From assembly GCA_026214975.1 (NCBI GenBank), contig CM047805.1:190535620-190599619 (forward strand): 64,000 bases of DNA, written 5' to 3'. The notes beneath the pieces were generated by a model. That model was not told the DNA's origin and ran no database searches. It saw nothing but the letters and a program-made list of their open reading frames with translations. The DNA is from Gentiana macrophylla. Taxonomy: Eukaryota; Streptophyta; Magnoliopsida; Gentianales; Gentianaceae. This document shows, in pieces, positions 1 to 10,560 of the stretch. The position numbers and the translations under genes were made by a program. Every line of letters starts with the position of its first letter. The first letter of the stretch is position 1.

Positions 1-561
1 AAAGCTCAAGGGAGAGTGCCCCGATCATGGGCGCCTCGATTGTCGAAGAGACGATAACCCGGAAGGCTGCGACCTCTTACGCCGCTTGTTGCGACTTCCT
101 CCGCCTTGTTGCGAGCCCAGTCAGTGGGTGCCTCAAAAGACTCATCCCCTACTAAAGAGTCGCACGGCGTGAAGCGACCTCAACCGAGAAGGCGAAGGAT
201 GATCGCCCACCCAAACGGTCCGCTCCCATCCGGCGCATCTTGAAGAGGTTGAAACTCCGGTGGAGAAGCGCGCCCACCGAGACGCCACAAAAACTTTGCC
301 TCGAGGTCATTCTCGGGAAAGAGGCCCTATGGTTGGATCCGAGCTTTACCAGGATCTTGACCTATCCAAAGCTCGCCGGGTTGGTGAAGCAATTCTTGAT
401 GTGATTCCTCTTGGGCCGATCCTTTCGCTATCCCGATCATGTTCAAGTGGAGATTGGTCGGGCATTCTAGCCCGCCATGGCTCAAGATAATACTCCGCCT
501 CGGGATGAGGTCGCGAAATCGAGAGATTTGAGCGGCGATTTGGGATTGCAGCTTCTATGGT

Positions 562-602
<41 letters not shown>

Positions 603-1340
603 AACTCCCTTGCTTTCCCAGGCTCGGCGCTCGCTTAAACAGGGTACTTGAGGCCGCCGAGAGGCGCGAGGCGAGAGGTGAGTGGTGACGCGCACTGGGA
701 GCGATCGATAAAGCGAGGGTTACCGCCGAAAGAAAGCTAAGCATCTGGTGGCGAGGTGGAAAAGATGAAATCAATCATGGAGAGAGCACGCTAAATTGGA
801 TCTTGAGATCAATGAGAAAGTTGCATCTTTGACAAAGGATTATCTTGCGGCGCGGGAGGAGATCGCCACGTTGAGGGTAAGCTTGCTTTGGCGAGACGGC
901 CGCCAAGGAGAATTTCTTGAGAAAGCTATTGAGGAAGCTGCGAAGAAACGGAGAGGTGTCGAGGAGGCCAAGTATGGGGCCGTCGCCGCTACAAGAATTC
1001 GGATGACTTCTTCGACCTTATGGAGCATAGCTTTGACCAGGGCTTTAGTCACCTAGCTCGGCAGATCTGGTGATCGAGGCGGGAGCACATTACTCTGGAA
1101 GATATCTTTGCGGTGGGTGAACACGCACTGAGGTCATCCCGATTTAGTGGTCTTTCACCCGGAAATCCTTATGCAAGCGAGCTTGTTACCTCGATCTGAG
1201 ACCGAAACAGCTTAAACGCGCGAGCCTGTTTGGGATCCCGCTCTGTTAATCCTGTAAACTTTGAGATGTTGAAGAAGCCGCCGCCCTCTGAGCAAGGCGA
1301 CGAGTTTATCAGCACCCCGCCTACCCCTCATGCTCTCTAG
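1..1340 (+). pseudogene. C-terminal part of a plant transposon (antisense-ORF type) protein, decayed
   Basis: Broken plus-strand coding sequence. At 796-900 it reads as a charged, coiled-coil-like stretch (LEINEKVASLTKDYLAAREE). At about 985-1066 it reads YKNSDDFFDLMEHSFDQGF, and it ends with STPPTPHAL and a TAG stop at 1338-1340. A coiled coil followed by an F-x-DQGF-type tail is typical of the C-terminal half of the extra or antisense proteins of plant Tat-type Ty3/gypsy elements. The frame shifts several times, and a 35-nt poly-T tract interrupts it at 565-599. The start lies outside the window. The family call is from memory of such proteins; no profile search was possible. It could also come from a different element than the gypsy copy to its right. 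Confidence 0.45.
565..599. repeat. poly(T) tract, 35 nt
   Basis: An uninterrupted T run inside GC-rich transposon-derived coding sequence. A second, 33-nt run lies at 2931-2963. Confidence 0.95.
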
Positions 1341-1892
1341 ATTTCTTGGATTTTTCTGCGAGCCCCTTGAAAATTTGATTTGTAACCTTGACTATTTATT
1401 TTTGTGATTTGACTGAATCTTGAGTTGTAATATCTTGACAATTTACTTTCGCAATTTTCAATTTATAAAACTTGGTTTTCTCCGTCCTCGATTCGATCTG
1501 GCGGCCTTTCGCGGTATGACGAGTTATTTTATTTTCTCGTGTGCTGTCCTCTTGATTCGTGCGAGGTTGTTCAATAATTTGGCGGCGTCAAGCAGTCATG
1601 AAACGTCGTCGTCTCATTCTAACCATAGTCGCTATGCGACGCTAATTTTTCAAAGTTTCACGGCCCTATTGAGAGCGGTGCTTTGCCGAAAAAAGAGCCT
1701 CTCGAGCGACCTTTGGCTCATCATTAAAGCGAGTTATGACCCCTAATGACTAGGCGTCGGTTATAATCTTGTAGCCATAAATTTCGATCTCTTCATGGTC
1801 TGGCGCTCCTGTTGCCTTGGTTTTCGGGGCAGTTTGCATATCTGGCCCTAGGATCCAGTTAATCCCAACCGTTGATTATGTCCCTTTTCTGG
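1341..1892. other. Spacer between two transposon ORF pieces
   Basis: No supportable gene. The first 150 bases look like a 3' untranslated region (T-rich, many stops) after the TAG at 1338-1340. The rest leads into the TATA box at 1893. Confidence 0.4.
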
Positions 1893-1900
1893 TATAAAAG
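1893..1900 (+). promoter_or_regulatory. TATA box upstream of a transposon ORF
   Basis: TATAAAAG followed by GGGG, then a pyrimidine-rich leader (TTTCTTTCTTTCTC) and the first in-frame ATG at 2003, about 105 bp downstream. The spacing fits an RNA polymerase II promoter driving the plus-strand ORF that starts there. Confidence 0.5.
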
Positions 1901-2002
1901 GGGGTTACTTTGGGACTCACTCTACCTCTTGCCTCATACTGAATTTGCTTTCTTTCTTTCTCAATCGTTCATTATCCTCTTTACCGTTTATCCCCTGACT
2001 CT

Positions 2003-2860
2003 ATGTCTCATCCAGGGGAAAGCAGCCGGGTTCGGATATGGAAAGCTCGTCCTATCCGGGATGTTTCCCCCTTTTTCACCACCGCCTCCCCATAGCCAAG
2101 GATTATTTCGGGATTATTTTAAGTGGCGTGATATTATGAGGAGGGGGCTTAAATGAACAACGAATAGAAAGACGGCTCCATGCCGCGCGTTAGGCTTTAC
2201 TGGTGGTGGGAATTTATTGCTAGGCCTCTGCGGCGGATAATGTTACCATGATCGGGAATTTTATTCCGTGTTATGCGAGGTAGCCTCTGGCGGGAGCGTT
2301 GAGTAGCATTTCTCTCCGGGTGTCCCCGTTATCTTTACTCCGGAGAGAATTAACCAAGTTTTTAACATACCCGCTATAAATCCCTCCTCCCATTATGAGA
2401 TCGCCTGGGACCTTGCGGATGAGGAAAATAGGCGGATTCATCTAGTATTGCAATGTCTGAAGCTATTCCCGAGCATCATCCGGGTTTGGTCTTTGGAAGT
2501 ATCAAGGTCCGACCTCTCTCGCGGCGACCGTGAGTGGAAAAGAAGTTTATAAATTCCAGCGCTCTTATCTTTGCCGATCTTGATGTTGTTAGTGAGAGCG
2601 GCGCTCATTCACACGCCATTCGCGACCATCGAGTGGATATAGGCGGGGAGTGTTGATCCATCGCGAGGCACTAAGATATGCGTGCTCGGTGGGTCAAGCT
2701 CGCCGAGGTACAGTCGCCGCCATGCCTTTCGCGTCGATAACCAAATTATGCGGTGGGGCGGGGTTCCTTCCATACTCTCGACCGATATGTTTGAAAAACT
2801 TATCCGGTGGAGCCCTTTTACAAGCGTGGTGTCGTTTTGGACCTCCACACATGTGATCGG
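2003..2860 (+). pseudogene. Putative plant transposon protein (antisense-ORF type), N-terminal part, decayed
   Basis: Begins MSHPGESSRVRIWKARP at 2003. After frame changes it reads WRDIMRRGLK, EFIARPLRRIM, REFYSVL, IFTPERINQVFNIP and MPFASITKLCGGAG. The order REFY-x(n)-F(S/T)PE-x-IN-x-(F/L)-x-(I/L)P followed by (L)ITKLC-x-AG is what I know from the 'putative plant transposon protein' domain found in the extra ORFs of Athila and Tat elements. It is truncated at about 2860, where sequence related to its own segment recurs (GATATGTTTGAAAAA at about 2786 and 2908) and a 33-nt poly-T follows. It is antisense to the adjacent gypsy pol gene, as expected for an antisense ORF between integrase and 3' LTR. 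Domain identity is from pattern recognition only. Confidence 0.5.
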
Positions 2861-2928
2861 AGGAAGATAACCATCCTGCAGCTTGATGGAAGTTTGTCCA
2901 GCTTGATCGATATGTTTGAAAAAACTTT

Positions 2929-2930
<2 letters not shown>

Positions 2931-2963
<33 letters not shown>
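2931..2963. repeat. poly(T) tract, 33 nt
   Basis: T run at the junction between the plus-strand transposon ORF and the 3' end of the minus-strand gypsy pol gene. Confidence 0.95.
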
Positions 2964-2964
<1 letters not shown>

Positions 2965-3029
2965 ACGATGGCGAAAAGACAAGAATGTAAATACAATTTG
3001 GAAAAAACAACTTTATTTGAATTGGCTTG

Positions 3030-4142
3030 TTACATATAGTATTTTTTCGGATTGTGCATGCACCATGGCCTATTATACTCATGACCCTCCTTGTCACTTA
3101 GCATGTACGTCCCTTTTTGATAACTCGCGAAATCCGTAGAGGCCCTCCCGAGTTTTCCGATAGCTTTCCTTTTTAACCATGGCCCGTGGCTTGTCTTTTT
3201 GTAAGCGTAATCCCGACGGCGGCGAAGTGATGATTGCGAATCGTTTGTCGTGATGACGCTTTGCCGCTGCTTATAATTGACTAGACGATTTGTATGCCTG
3301 GATGCGCCGCTCTCTACTAGATCAAGCTCGAGTTTACGCGCATGACTTGTATTATTGACCTCATTTGTAAAAAACGACCTAGGGCTTGGTAAGGCCATTT
3401 CCACAGCGCCATAGCCTCGGATCCATATGTTAAAGCAAAAGGAGTTTCCCTCATTGTGATTTTTCGCGACGTCCCGAGTGCCCATAGAGCGGCTGGAAGG
3501 TGATCCGGCCGGTGGCACCGCTTTCACCCAGGCTCTTCTTTAACACACTTAGGACTTGTTTGTTGGCATTTTCGCTTGCCCATTTCTCAAGGGTAGCACA
3601 CGGATGATTGCCAATGTTTAACATTGTTCTCTTCACAAAATCATCATCGGTTCGTCTACGAATTGAGGTCCGTGATCGGAAACCATCACTCTCGGAACAC
3701 CAAATCTTGTCCATATTTGATCGAGCAAAAGTATGTTATGTCCCTGGTATTGGTTTTTACCAAGGCCTTAGCCTCGACCCACTTAGTAAAATAATCCACC
3801 GCGACGACCACGTATTCGCAACCTGGCGACCATTCTTCTTCAAAGGTCCGATGAGGTCGATCGCCCACATGTCGAAAGGCCCAGGCAACTACCACTATGC
3901 TTTGTTCGACCGAGGTAGCTGGGGATATTTGCGAACCTCTGGCAAGTATCACATGCTTGGTATATGAGATTTGGCGTCTTCGCTAATTTCGCCAATAATA
4001 TCCGGCTAAAGTACCTTCGTGCTAGTGTTCGATTGGAGGGATGGCGCGCGCATTCCTCATGTAGTTCTGTTAGAATTCCCGTTACCTCCTCAGTTCGTGA
4101 CGCACCGCATAAGGGTTTCGAGAATGAATGACGGTAAAGCAC
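3030..4142 (-). pseudogene. Ty3/gypsy integrase, frame-broken
   Basis: Minus-strand pieces in order. At 3840-4142 is the zinc-binding N-terminal domain, with H-x-GxxRTLARRYF spacing and CDTCQRFANIP. At 3686-3952 is the catalytic core start, CEYVVVAVDYFTKWVEAKAL, with the first catalytic Asp in VDYFTKW. At 3451-3714 are the remains of the core that normally carries the later acidic residues. At 3030-3527 is the C-terminal domain, with RLVNYKQRQ and the end GTYMLSDKEG...RPWCMHNPKKYYM before a stop at 3030. This tail is the usual end of plant Tat/Athila-like pol. At least three frame changes separate the pieces, so no active enzyme is encoded. Confidence 0.85.
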
Positions 4143-4149
4143 ATCGTCC

Positions 4150-5265
4150 CATAATCATATATCTTGCGGCCCTTTTTACTAAGGCCTTAGCTTTGCAAGG
4201 GTCATTTGGGAAGCTCCCTAACTCAATATAAGACTTCATGATGTCGACCCAACAAGTGTTCTTGGGTTGGAAATCCATGATCTCGACCAGGAGATGGCGG
4301 GCTCCGATAGGTGTTCGACCATGATCTTTGGATCGCACGACGCCGCGTCTTTCTTTGGTTAATTTGGACAAGTAGTCCGCCTTATGATTGTCCTCTCGAG
4401 GATGTTTTTGAATTGGCAATATCTGAAAAGCCGCTTTAAGTCTTTTGACGAGGTTAATATACCTCTGTAAAATTTACGCAATGAATGCCAAAGGACCCAT
4501 TGATTTGATTCACCACCAATCGCGAGTCACAAAATACTTGTATATTTTCGACTTTCATGGCTTTGGCGAGTTTCAACCCAACAATGGACGCCTCGTATTC
4601 TCGCTGGTTATTAGAGGCGTGAAATCGAATCTCGAGCTTGCTCAATTTCTTCCGATGTGCCCGGCTCTAACAGATTATTCCCGCGCCACACCCTTTGTGA
4701 TTAAGCGGCGCCATCGACGTAGAAGCGCCAACATGACTTGGCACGATAGGCTCGTCCTCTGTGGTGACCTTATCCTGGTCGCATTCGGAGCGGACCTGCT
4801 CTTTCACCTCTTCGTTGAAGCTTGTTTCTGCTATGAAATCTGGGAGAGCCTGGGCCTTTATAGCCTTCCGAGGCTCATATCGGATATCGAACTCAGTAAG
4901 CTCGATGGCCCATCGGAGCAGTCGACCGGACAGGTCTGGTTTGTGAAGAACTGTCTTAGCGATGCATTTGATAAGACCACGATGGTGTGCGATGAAAAGT
5001 AAGCCCTTAATTTGCGGGCATTATAACAACACAATAAGCCAACTTTTCTATATTAAAATAACGACTTTCAACGGGGCTTAGAGCTTTGGAAACATAAAAA
5101 TCGGCCTTCAGCGAGCCCTCCTCCTCTTTTACAAGTCTTTGCGCTACGGCCTATCTCGAGGTGCCAAATACAAAAACAAAATATCCCAGAGCCTTGGGTT
5201 TTGGTTAACAACGGCGGTCTTGACAAGTATTCTTTGAGGTCTTTAAATGCCTGGGAGCATTCCAT
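4150..5265 (-). pseudogene. Ty3/gypsy RNase H region, frame-broken
   Basis: At 5068-5265 the minus strand reads CSQAFKDLKEYLSRPPLLTK, the connection between reverse transcriptase and RNase H. At 4454-4645 it reads LEIRFHASNNQREYEASIVGLKLAK followed by VFCDSRLVVNQINGSF. The Glu in REYEA and the Asp in CDS are typical RNase H active-site positions. At 4090-4419 it reads KHPREDNHKADYLSKLTKE, matching the end of the second RNase H-like domain (normally PREEN-x-KAD-x-LS-x-LA). The frame is interrupted between the pieces. Confidence 0.8.
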
Positions 5266-5341
5266 TTGTCCAAGAAGAGTACGACCCGCTTCTTTCGAAT
5301 TTTGAAGAAAGCGGACTTCTTTCTGCGGATTTCAGACAAAC

Positions 5342-6412
5342 CTACCCAGGTGTGATTACGCCGTTAAGCATTTGTACTTCTTTATCTTGGTGGGCTCGCT
5401 CATGTTGACCAGGGCCTCGATTTTCTCGGGATTTGCTTGATCCCCTTTGACTTACCATAAAGCCCGAGAAATTTTCCCTCGCTGGACCCCAAAAGTACAT
5501 TTCGTATGGTTTAGTTTCATTGAGTGGCCCTTTACATTGGCGAAGGTTTCGCGAAGGTCCACCAGTGACCACTGGCGACTTGACTTTACGACCATATCAT
5601 CAATATAGGCTTCCATGTTCCTCACTATTTGTGTCTTTGAAAACTTCGGTTTACCATTCTCGATATGTCGAACTCTGCGTTCTTTAGGCGAAAGGCATCA
5701 TCTCATAGTAATAGAGTCCACTGCGTACCTGAAGGCCGTCATTTCCTGTCTTCATCTGCGCCATTTTGACTTGGTGATAACCGGAATATCGTCCAAAAAA
5801 AACTCAAGTGTTTGAATCCGATCCCGTCGACCATTTTGTCAATCCGGCAGCGTAGCATAAGTGGTCTTTGGGGCAAGCTTTGTTCAAGTCTGTGAAGTCG
5901 ACACACATCCGCCACTTGCCGTTGTGTTTCTTTACCATCACTACGTTTGCCCGACCATGTGATATTGGAGCTCCTTGATAATGCTGTTGCTTCGCTAAGT
6001 TTTTGACCTCGCTTTTATTGCGATCTCTTTTTCCGAGAGAAGCTGGGCGTGCTCTTTCTTTGTATTAGTGCGAAGTTGGGGTCGGCATTTAGATAGTGCA
6101 AAGCGACCTCGACCCAACGCCCTCATATCTCATTACTTCCCATGCAAAGCGCTCAAGTTGGCTTTTAGAAGCCCGATCAATTCTTCCCTTTCTTCCTCGG
6201 TGGTCCTCGATCCTATTTTTCTTTTGATCGGGATATTTGTCGTTTATTATAACCTCGATCAACTCGTCCTCGGCGGTGAAGTCGGGCTCGTCCCGAACTT
6301 GCAATGTTTCCACCTCTACCGCCTTCTCCGAATTTCTTTCATCATAGCAATCGATCCGTAGCCGTGTTAAAACCATCCACGGGTCGCTTAGAATCGACCT
6401 GCTTTTGGTCAT
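5342..6412 (-). pseudogene. Ty3/gypsy reverse transcriptase region, frame-broken
   Basis: Lies between the protease and RNase H regions. At 6089-6412 the minus strand reads LDELIEVIINDK-like and LERFAWEV sequence, corresponding to the pre-RT stretch that normally reads 'LL..N.DVFAW..DMPGI'. The region around 5600-5950 holds scattered RT similarity (for example the reverse complement of CACACATCCGCCACTTGCCG, a 'W-x-MCVDFT'-like stretch). No continuous frame or intact YxDD box could be read with confidence, so identity rests partly on position. Confidence 0.6.
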
Positions 6413-6414
6413 AT

Positions 6415-7600
6415 AGTCGAGAAAAGCTCCAGGTCGGTGATGGCGACCCCAACTTCTTCCCTACGTGAAATTTGACCCGTTGGTGAGGAACGGACGCCAC
6501 CATTTGAAATTTTTCATGGCGGGATCCCGAAGATAATGTTGTAGTATGAGGAAGATCAATAACTAAAAATGTGATTATCTCGATTCTGCAGATGGCTCAT
6601 AGTCGCCCAAAGTGGCGTTGAGGTCGACCGTTCCTTTGACCCGCACGGTGTCGTTGGTAAAGCCCTCGAGCACCCCGGTAAGGTTTCAACTTCGCTTCTC
6701 CAAATCCGATCTGTTTCAAACAAATGAAATAGATGACGTCCGCGACCGATACTTCGTGTCTATCATCACTCTGCTTGACTCCATGTTTGTCGTTTATTCC
6801 GATTTTGAGAACAAGGGTACCTCCATGGGGCCTCGCCAGTGGCCAATTCGCTTTTAGTGAACATGATTCCTTTTCGTTTTCCCCATACCACCTGCCTTTT
6901 CAAAGCCGCGCATTGATCCTGGTGTATCCGAGATTCGACCGATTTGGCTTGGGGATATCCCCATGGATAACTTGGACCTCTTTCCGATGAACGCTGGGGC
7001 GACCTTGACCGTACCGATATTCCCATCTCGCTTATATTTAGTCGGCTGGTCCTCGCGGATTAACCTTTCTATTTCTCGCCTTAACGTGAAACATTCATCG
7101 TGATGTGACCATGATCCTTGTGATAGTCACAAGACTTGGACTTGTCGCGATTTCGGGATCGCCCTCATAGTTTGGGCTTGTCAAAGTGCTCATGGATTTC
7201 GAACAATATTTGAGATGCTTTGGTGTTGGCGGGGTAAAATTGTCCTCGCCGAATTTATAAGGCTTTTTACCTCGCGCTCGTGATTAGTCTCTCGCCTTTT
7301 TCCTTCTTTTTCTCTCTCGGTCGCTCCTCTTTTTGTGAAGGCTGCTCTGCTTTTGGCTTTGCCACCGCCTAGAGGACGGCGCTCGGCCGACTCCCATCAT
7401 TCGAGCCCTTTCAAACATTTCCACGAGACCCGCTTTTAGGGGTCGCAGTTGAATTCGATTTTCATTGGACCCTTGGCGATCCCTCGTGAGGAAACATGTG
7501 ACTCTTGCATCATCCGAATGTTTCTCGTTTGATCGTATATTACGATGAAACGTTCGTAATACTCTTTTCCGGATTCATGTCCTCCCATGCGAACTTCAGA
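6415..7600 (-). pseudogene. Gypsy gag C-terminus / protease region, decayed
   Basis: At 6766-7026 the minus strand reads VVWGKRKGIMFTKSELATGEAPW, resembling the stretch before the aspartic protease in plant gypsy polyproteins ('ITFTEEDL..G..PHNDALVV'). I could not find a clear DTGS/DGGSS catalytic motif in frame. The lysine- and arginine-rich segment at about 7280-7400 fits the basic region between capsid and protease. Confidence 0.45.
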
Positions 7601-7624
7601 TAGGTCTCTATAGTTTTCTTTGGC

Positions 7625-8783
7625 CTACTCGCGATTCAAATTCTCGGCGAATTTCTCGGAGAGATCCTCCCACCTTTTATTGAGCCACGGGAAGTCCACG
7701 TATCCAAGAGCGGCCCTATCTGCATGCTTCCGACTAAGGCGATGCACCAGCGGATTTATTTTGGGTCGCCAGGTGATGCGACCTTGAAAGCGTGAGCGGT
7801 CGTTTGGGCAAGAATTTCCATTGTAGTAATTATAGCTTGGGTAGCTAACCTTTTCGTGGATTGGCGGGCAATGTTTACGTAATTCTCTTGGCGAGTCGTC
7901 AATTCCTCGAGATCGGGCGGCCTCTCGGTGGCCTCGATCTTTCAATTCAGGCGAGCTCATTTTTCATTATTTCCATTTGCTCTGCCAAGGCGGGTCAAAT
8001 CGGGCGCAAAGGTGCGTGTGTATTCGTCTTTTCCGCTGCGCGCTCGACTCCCGGCGATCTTGCGACTCTTCCCGACGAGCTCTTTTCTCACGTATGATTA
8101 TGCGGGCGTCCGGTGGGTCCACTATCTTGGGGAAATCTCTCTTCGGGAAGGTTTGAGACGACTTGGGGCCGAGGCCTTGTCCTTCTCACCTAACCTTTTG
8201 AAGGCCGAACCTTTTCGTGTGACTTTTCCTCTCGATGATTGCGATCTGGGAGAACCGAGGTCTCCGCACAACGTCCTTCCTAGGTCCTTGCGACTGATGA
8301 GCGACGCTTTCCTCTATCTCGATCCCGCGAGTCGGCTTTGCCGACCTCTATTCACGACCGCAGGGAGCGATTTCATTTCTAGGAGGATTTGGGGTCGTGC
8401 CGACATTGGAGTTTGGCCCTTAGCCACTGGGGCGGGAATTAGCTAGTACATAGTTTCCGCGATACCTCGCGTGTATTCCTTATTTCCACAACCTCCGGAT
8501 CCTCCTGGAGATCTGGCTCTGCCCTGGGAGTTGACCTCTGGCTTTGCTGCGATCGAGATGATCCTCTGATTTTCCTATCCAAAGCTGCTACGACCTCTCT
8601 TGACTTAGCCTTCTGATTTATCAAATTTCGGGCATCGCTAGGGGCCAAAACTCCCCTTTGTGATCCTTCCCCACCCGCTTGCGTAATCTCTTGTGTCTCT
8701 ATCGCGACGTCAGCTTGTATATGTGTTTGTACAACGTCTCTAGCAGGAGTTTGGGGGTCCAGTTGTCCTTTGCTTCCCGCCAT
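7625..8783 (-). pseudogene. Gypsy gag, frame-broken
   Basis: The likely gag start is the ATG at 8783 (MAGSKGQLDPQTPARDVVQ), with a polar, Gln-rich N-terminus ending near 8439. The retrotransposon gag domain is visible at 7625-7960, where it ends in DFPWLNKRWEDLSEKFAENL. This corresponds to the family pattern 'I-x-SWEDLSEKFA-x-NF'. The frame is broken between the two parts. It lies just downstream of the primer site, as expected. Confidence 0.65.
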
Positions 8784-8922
8784 AGGTTGACTATTTGTGA
8801 TTAGATTTCGCCTTGGGTCGGACTTCCTGGCAACCCGATGTGATCTTTAGATGATGGAGTTGGTCAGATGGACCGCCGTTTTCGGATTGTGTGTAGTTTT
8901 TATGAACTGATGAAGCTTTTCT

Positions 8923-8940
8923 TTCCCGGTAACGGAGCCA
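8923..8940 (-). other. Primer binding site, tRNA-Asp-like, of the gypsy element
   Basis: The minus strand reads TGGCTCCGTTACCGGGAA. It differs at three positions from the site found at 62249-62266, which complements plant tRNA-Asp 3' ends. It sits two bases inside the LTR end (TGAAGATG on the plus strand at 8943). Confidence 0.6.
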
Positions 8941-8942
8941 AC

Positions 8943-9480
8943 TGAAGATGTTTAAATCGTCACGGGTGTCCTTGCGGTGTATAGACGGTGGATATCTGGT
9001 TGTATTTAAGGTGTGGTGTTACTCCGGCGGGTGGTGGTATGGAGGAATGAGAATGGACAGAGCCTTGGCTTGCAAGTGTAGTGTGTATTTCGTATATTTC
9101 ATCCTCCTCTAGTTTACAATGACCACCCCTTTTATAGAGGTGGGTAACTTAGGGAATAAGTCATCTATTAGATATTTTACTAATAGCTAGGTTTAACTTA
9201 GATGCTAAGCAAGACGAAATATCTAAGATACAAGTGGGGAAAAGATCTGGATCAATCGGCGACCATCTCTCTGAGGTCGCAAGGAGCAAGCCCTTTCCGG
9301 CCTCGCCCCCTTGGCGACCCTTCTTGACTTGCCTGGATGAGATTCACAGGATCTGTTGACTTGCCTGGGACCGCAAATGCTTTGGTCGCGGCGAGGTGAG
9401 ACACAGTGGCCGCCCTCTTGCGATCTCTTTTGTCATGCCGGAGGTGGCCGCGATGGGTTGACTTTCTTCTTGTTGAGGTG
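8943..9480 (-). repeat. 5' LTR of the gypsy element (outer edge approximate)
   Basis: The inner edge is set by the primer site and the terminal TG...CA rule. The LTR holds a TATA box at 9126-9136 on the minus strand. The outer edge is taken where GC-rich sequence gives way to AT-rich flank near 9480, because no partner LTR is available for alignment. Confidence 0.45.
9126..9136 (-). promoter_or_regulatory. LTR TATA box
   Basis: TATAAAAGGGG on the minus strand, about 190 bp upstream of the primer site. This leaves a plausible R-U5 segment. Confidence 0.6.
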
Positions 9481-9949
9481 GTGGAATTATTTATACCTTA
9501 GAACTTGAATGGGACCGGAAAGAAGGATGATGATGCCTTGAATTGCTGCATTTTCTGCCTAAGAACTCTAGAGGAAAGAAGGAGAATCTGTGTTTGGAAA
9601 TAGGAAATTGAAGAAAAACATGAAATTTGGCCCGTTTATCAAGTTACAGGCACAAAGGGAGTTAAAAACCAAACAAGAGAAATTTTTGGAAGCTGTCAGA
9701 TATGCTACTATTGATCATGATTTGGAACCCATTGTTTTATCATGTAATTTCATCATTATCTATATATATAGTAATTAAATGTTCTCGTGTCAACGTTATA
9801 AGCCTTGATAGTTACTGCTTACCATAAATTCTTTCGTGTAATATAGTGAATTGTTCCCTTGTGATTTGATAGAGTTCATTTGTATTGTTTGTCTGTCGAG
9901 TTTAATTAATATAATTATAATGTCGTGTTGGGATGATTGTCACAGCTTT
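9481..9949. other. AT-rich intergenic, nothing recognised
   Basis: A 62-codon open frame at 9590-9778 does not start with a supported context and matches nothing I know. Confidence 0.4.
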
Positions 9950-10560
9950 TAAAATGAAAATTTGTACAAGTGTTGGGCGAGGTTATCAACACTTGAGGGA
10001 GTTGTTAGAGACCCAGATTGCTCAGCACTCTTAATGTATAAGGAAATAAAATAGCCGCATTCTTTATGATTGGTTTTAATACTGTGATGGCGGCGATGCT
10101 TTAACATGGTATCGGGTAGGATGTCACGGGATCGAAACCTGGTTGGAACATTATTTAAAAAAAAACTTATGCAAGTGTTAGGGCGGATTACCAGCGGCAG
10201 AGTGGGGTGTTGGGGTGATTACACACTTCTTGAATGAAAAATTGTACAAGTGTAAGGCCAGTTACCTGTTGCCGAGGGTGTCAGCGCTCTTAATGTATAA
10301 AGCCGAACTTGATCTTTAAACGTGATATCGGGCCGGATGTCACGGGATCGAGCACTGGTTGGAACATTATTTAAAGAAATTATCACGAAGTGTTGAGACA
10401 GTTGCCGCGCCGAGAGGGTGTTGGGGCCGATTATAGCTTGGCTCTTGAATGAAAAATTATCTGAAGTGTTGAATAGTTGCCATTGAGACCCCCACACTTG
10501 GGGGTGTTAGTGCAGATTACGAATATTCTTAATATATAAGGAAATAAAGTAAGCGCGTTC
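9950..10560 (+). repeat. Degenerate tandem repeat, about 215-280 bp period
   Basis: The motif AATGAAAAATTGTACAAGTGT recurs at about 9953, 10232 and 10449 (last copy diverged). GGATGTCACGGGATCG followed by CTGGTTGGAACATTATTTAAA recurs at about 10117 and 10333, each preceded by a GGTATCGGG-like string. CTTAATGTATAAGGAAATAAA-like ends close the units at about 10035 and 10530. It has no coding capacity and the source family is unknown. Confidence 0.7.

Larger units (their letters stand above)
2964..9480 (-). mobile_element. Ty3/gypsy LTR retrotransposon, decayed, 3' LTR not in window
   Basis: Reading the minus strand from right to left: a LTR with TATA box (9126-9136), a tRNA-Asp-like primer site (8923-8940), gag start at 8783, capsid region, protease and reverse transcriptase regions, RNase H, then integrase ending at 3030. 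The order RT, RNase H, integrase is diagnostic of Ty3/gypsy (Metaviridae). The antisense transposon ORFs at 1-2860 suggest the Tat lineage. Every domain is broken into several frames, so this is a dead copy. The right boundary is approximate because the second LTR is not in the window. No target-site duplication can be tested. Confidence 0.85.

Noticed and set aside
260..490. Plus-strand open frame as a stand-alone gene
   Set aside because: It starts at a non-ATG codon and lies inside the decayed transposon ORF; it is treated as part of that.
2609..3097. Minus-strand frames with poly-lysine (2609-3097, 2694-2996)
   Set aside because: The lysine run is just the poly-T tract read on the other strand; the sequences on either side belong to different elements.
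7928..8446. 172-codon plus-strand open frame
   Set aside because: It is antisense to gag, has no homology I recognise, and GC-rich gag sequence opens the opposite frames.
9590..9778. Short basic open frame
   Set aside because: Non-ATG start, AT-rich, and no domain or promoter.
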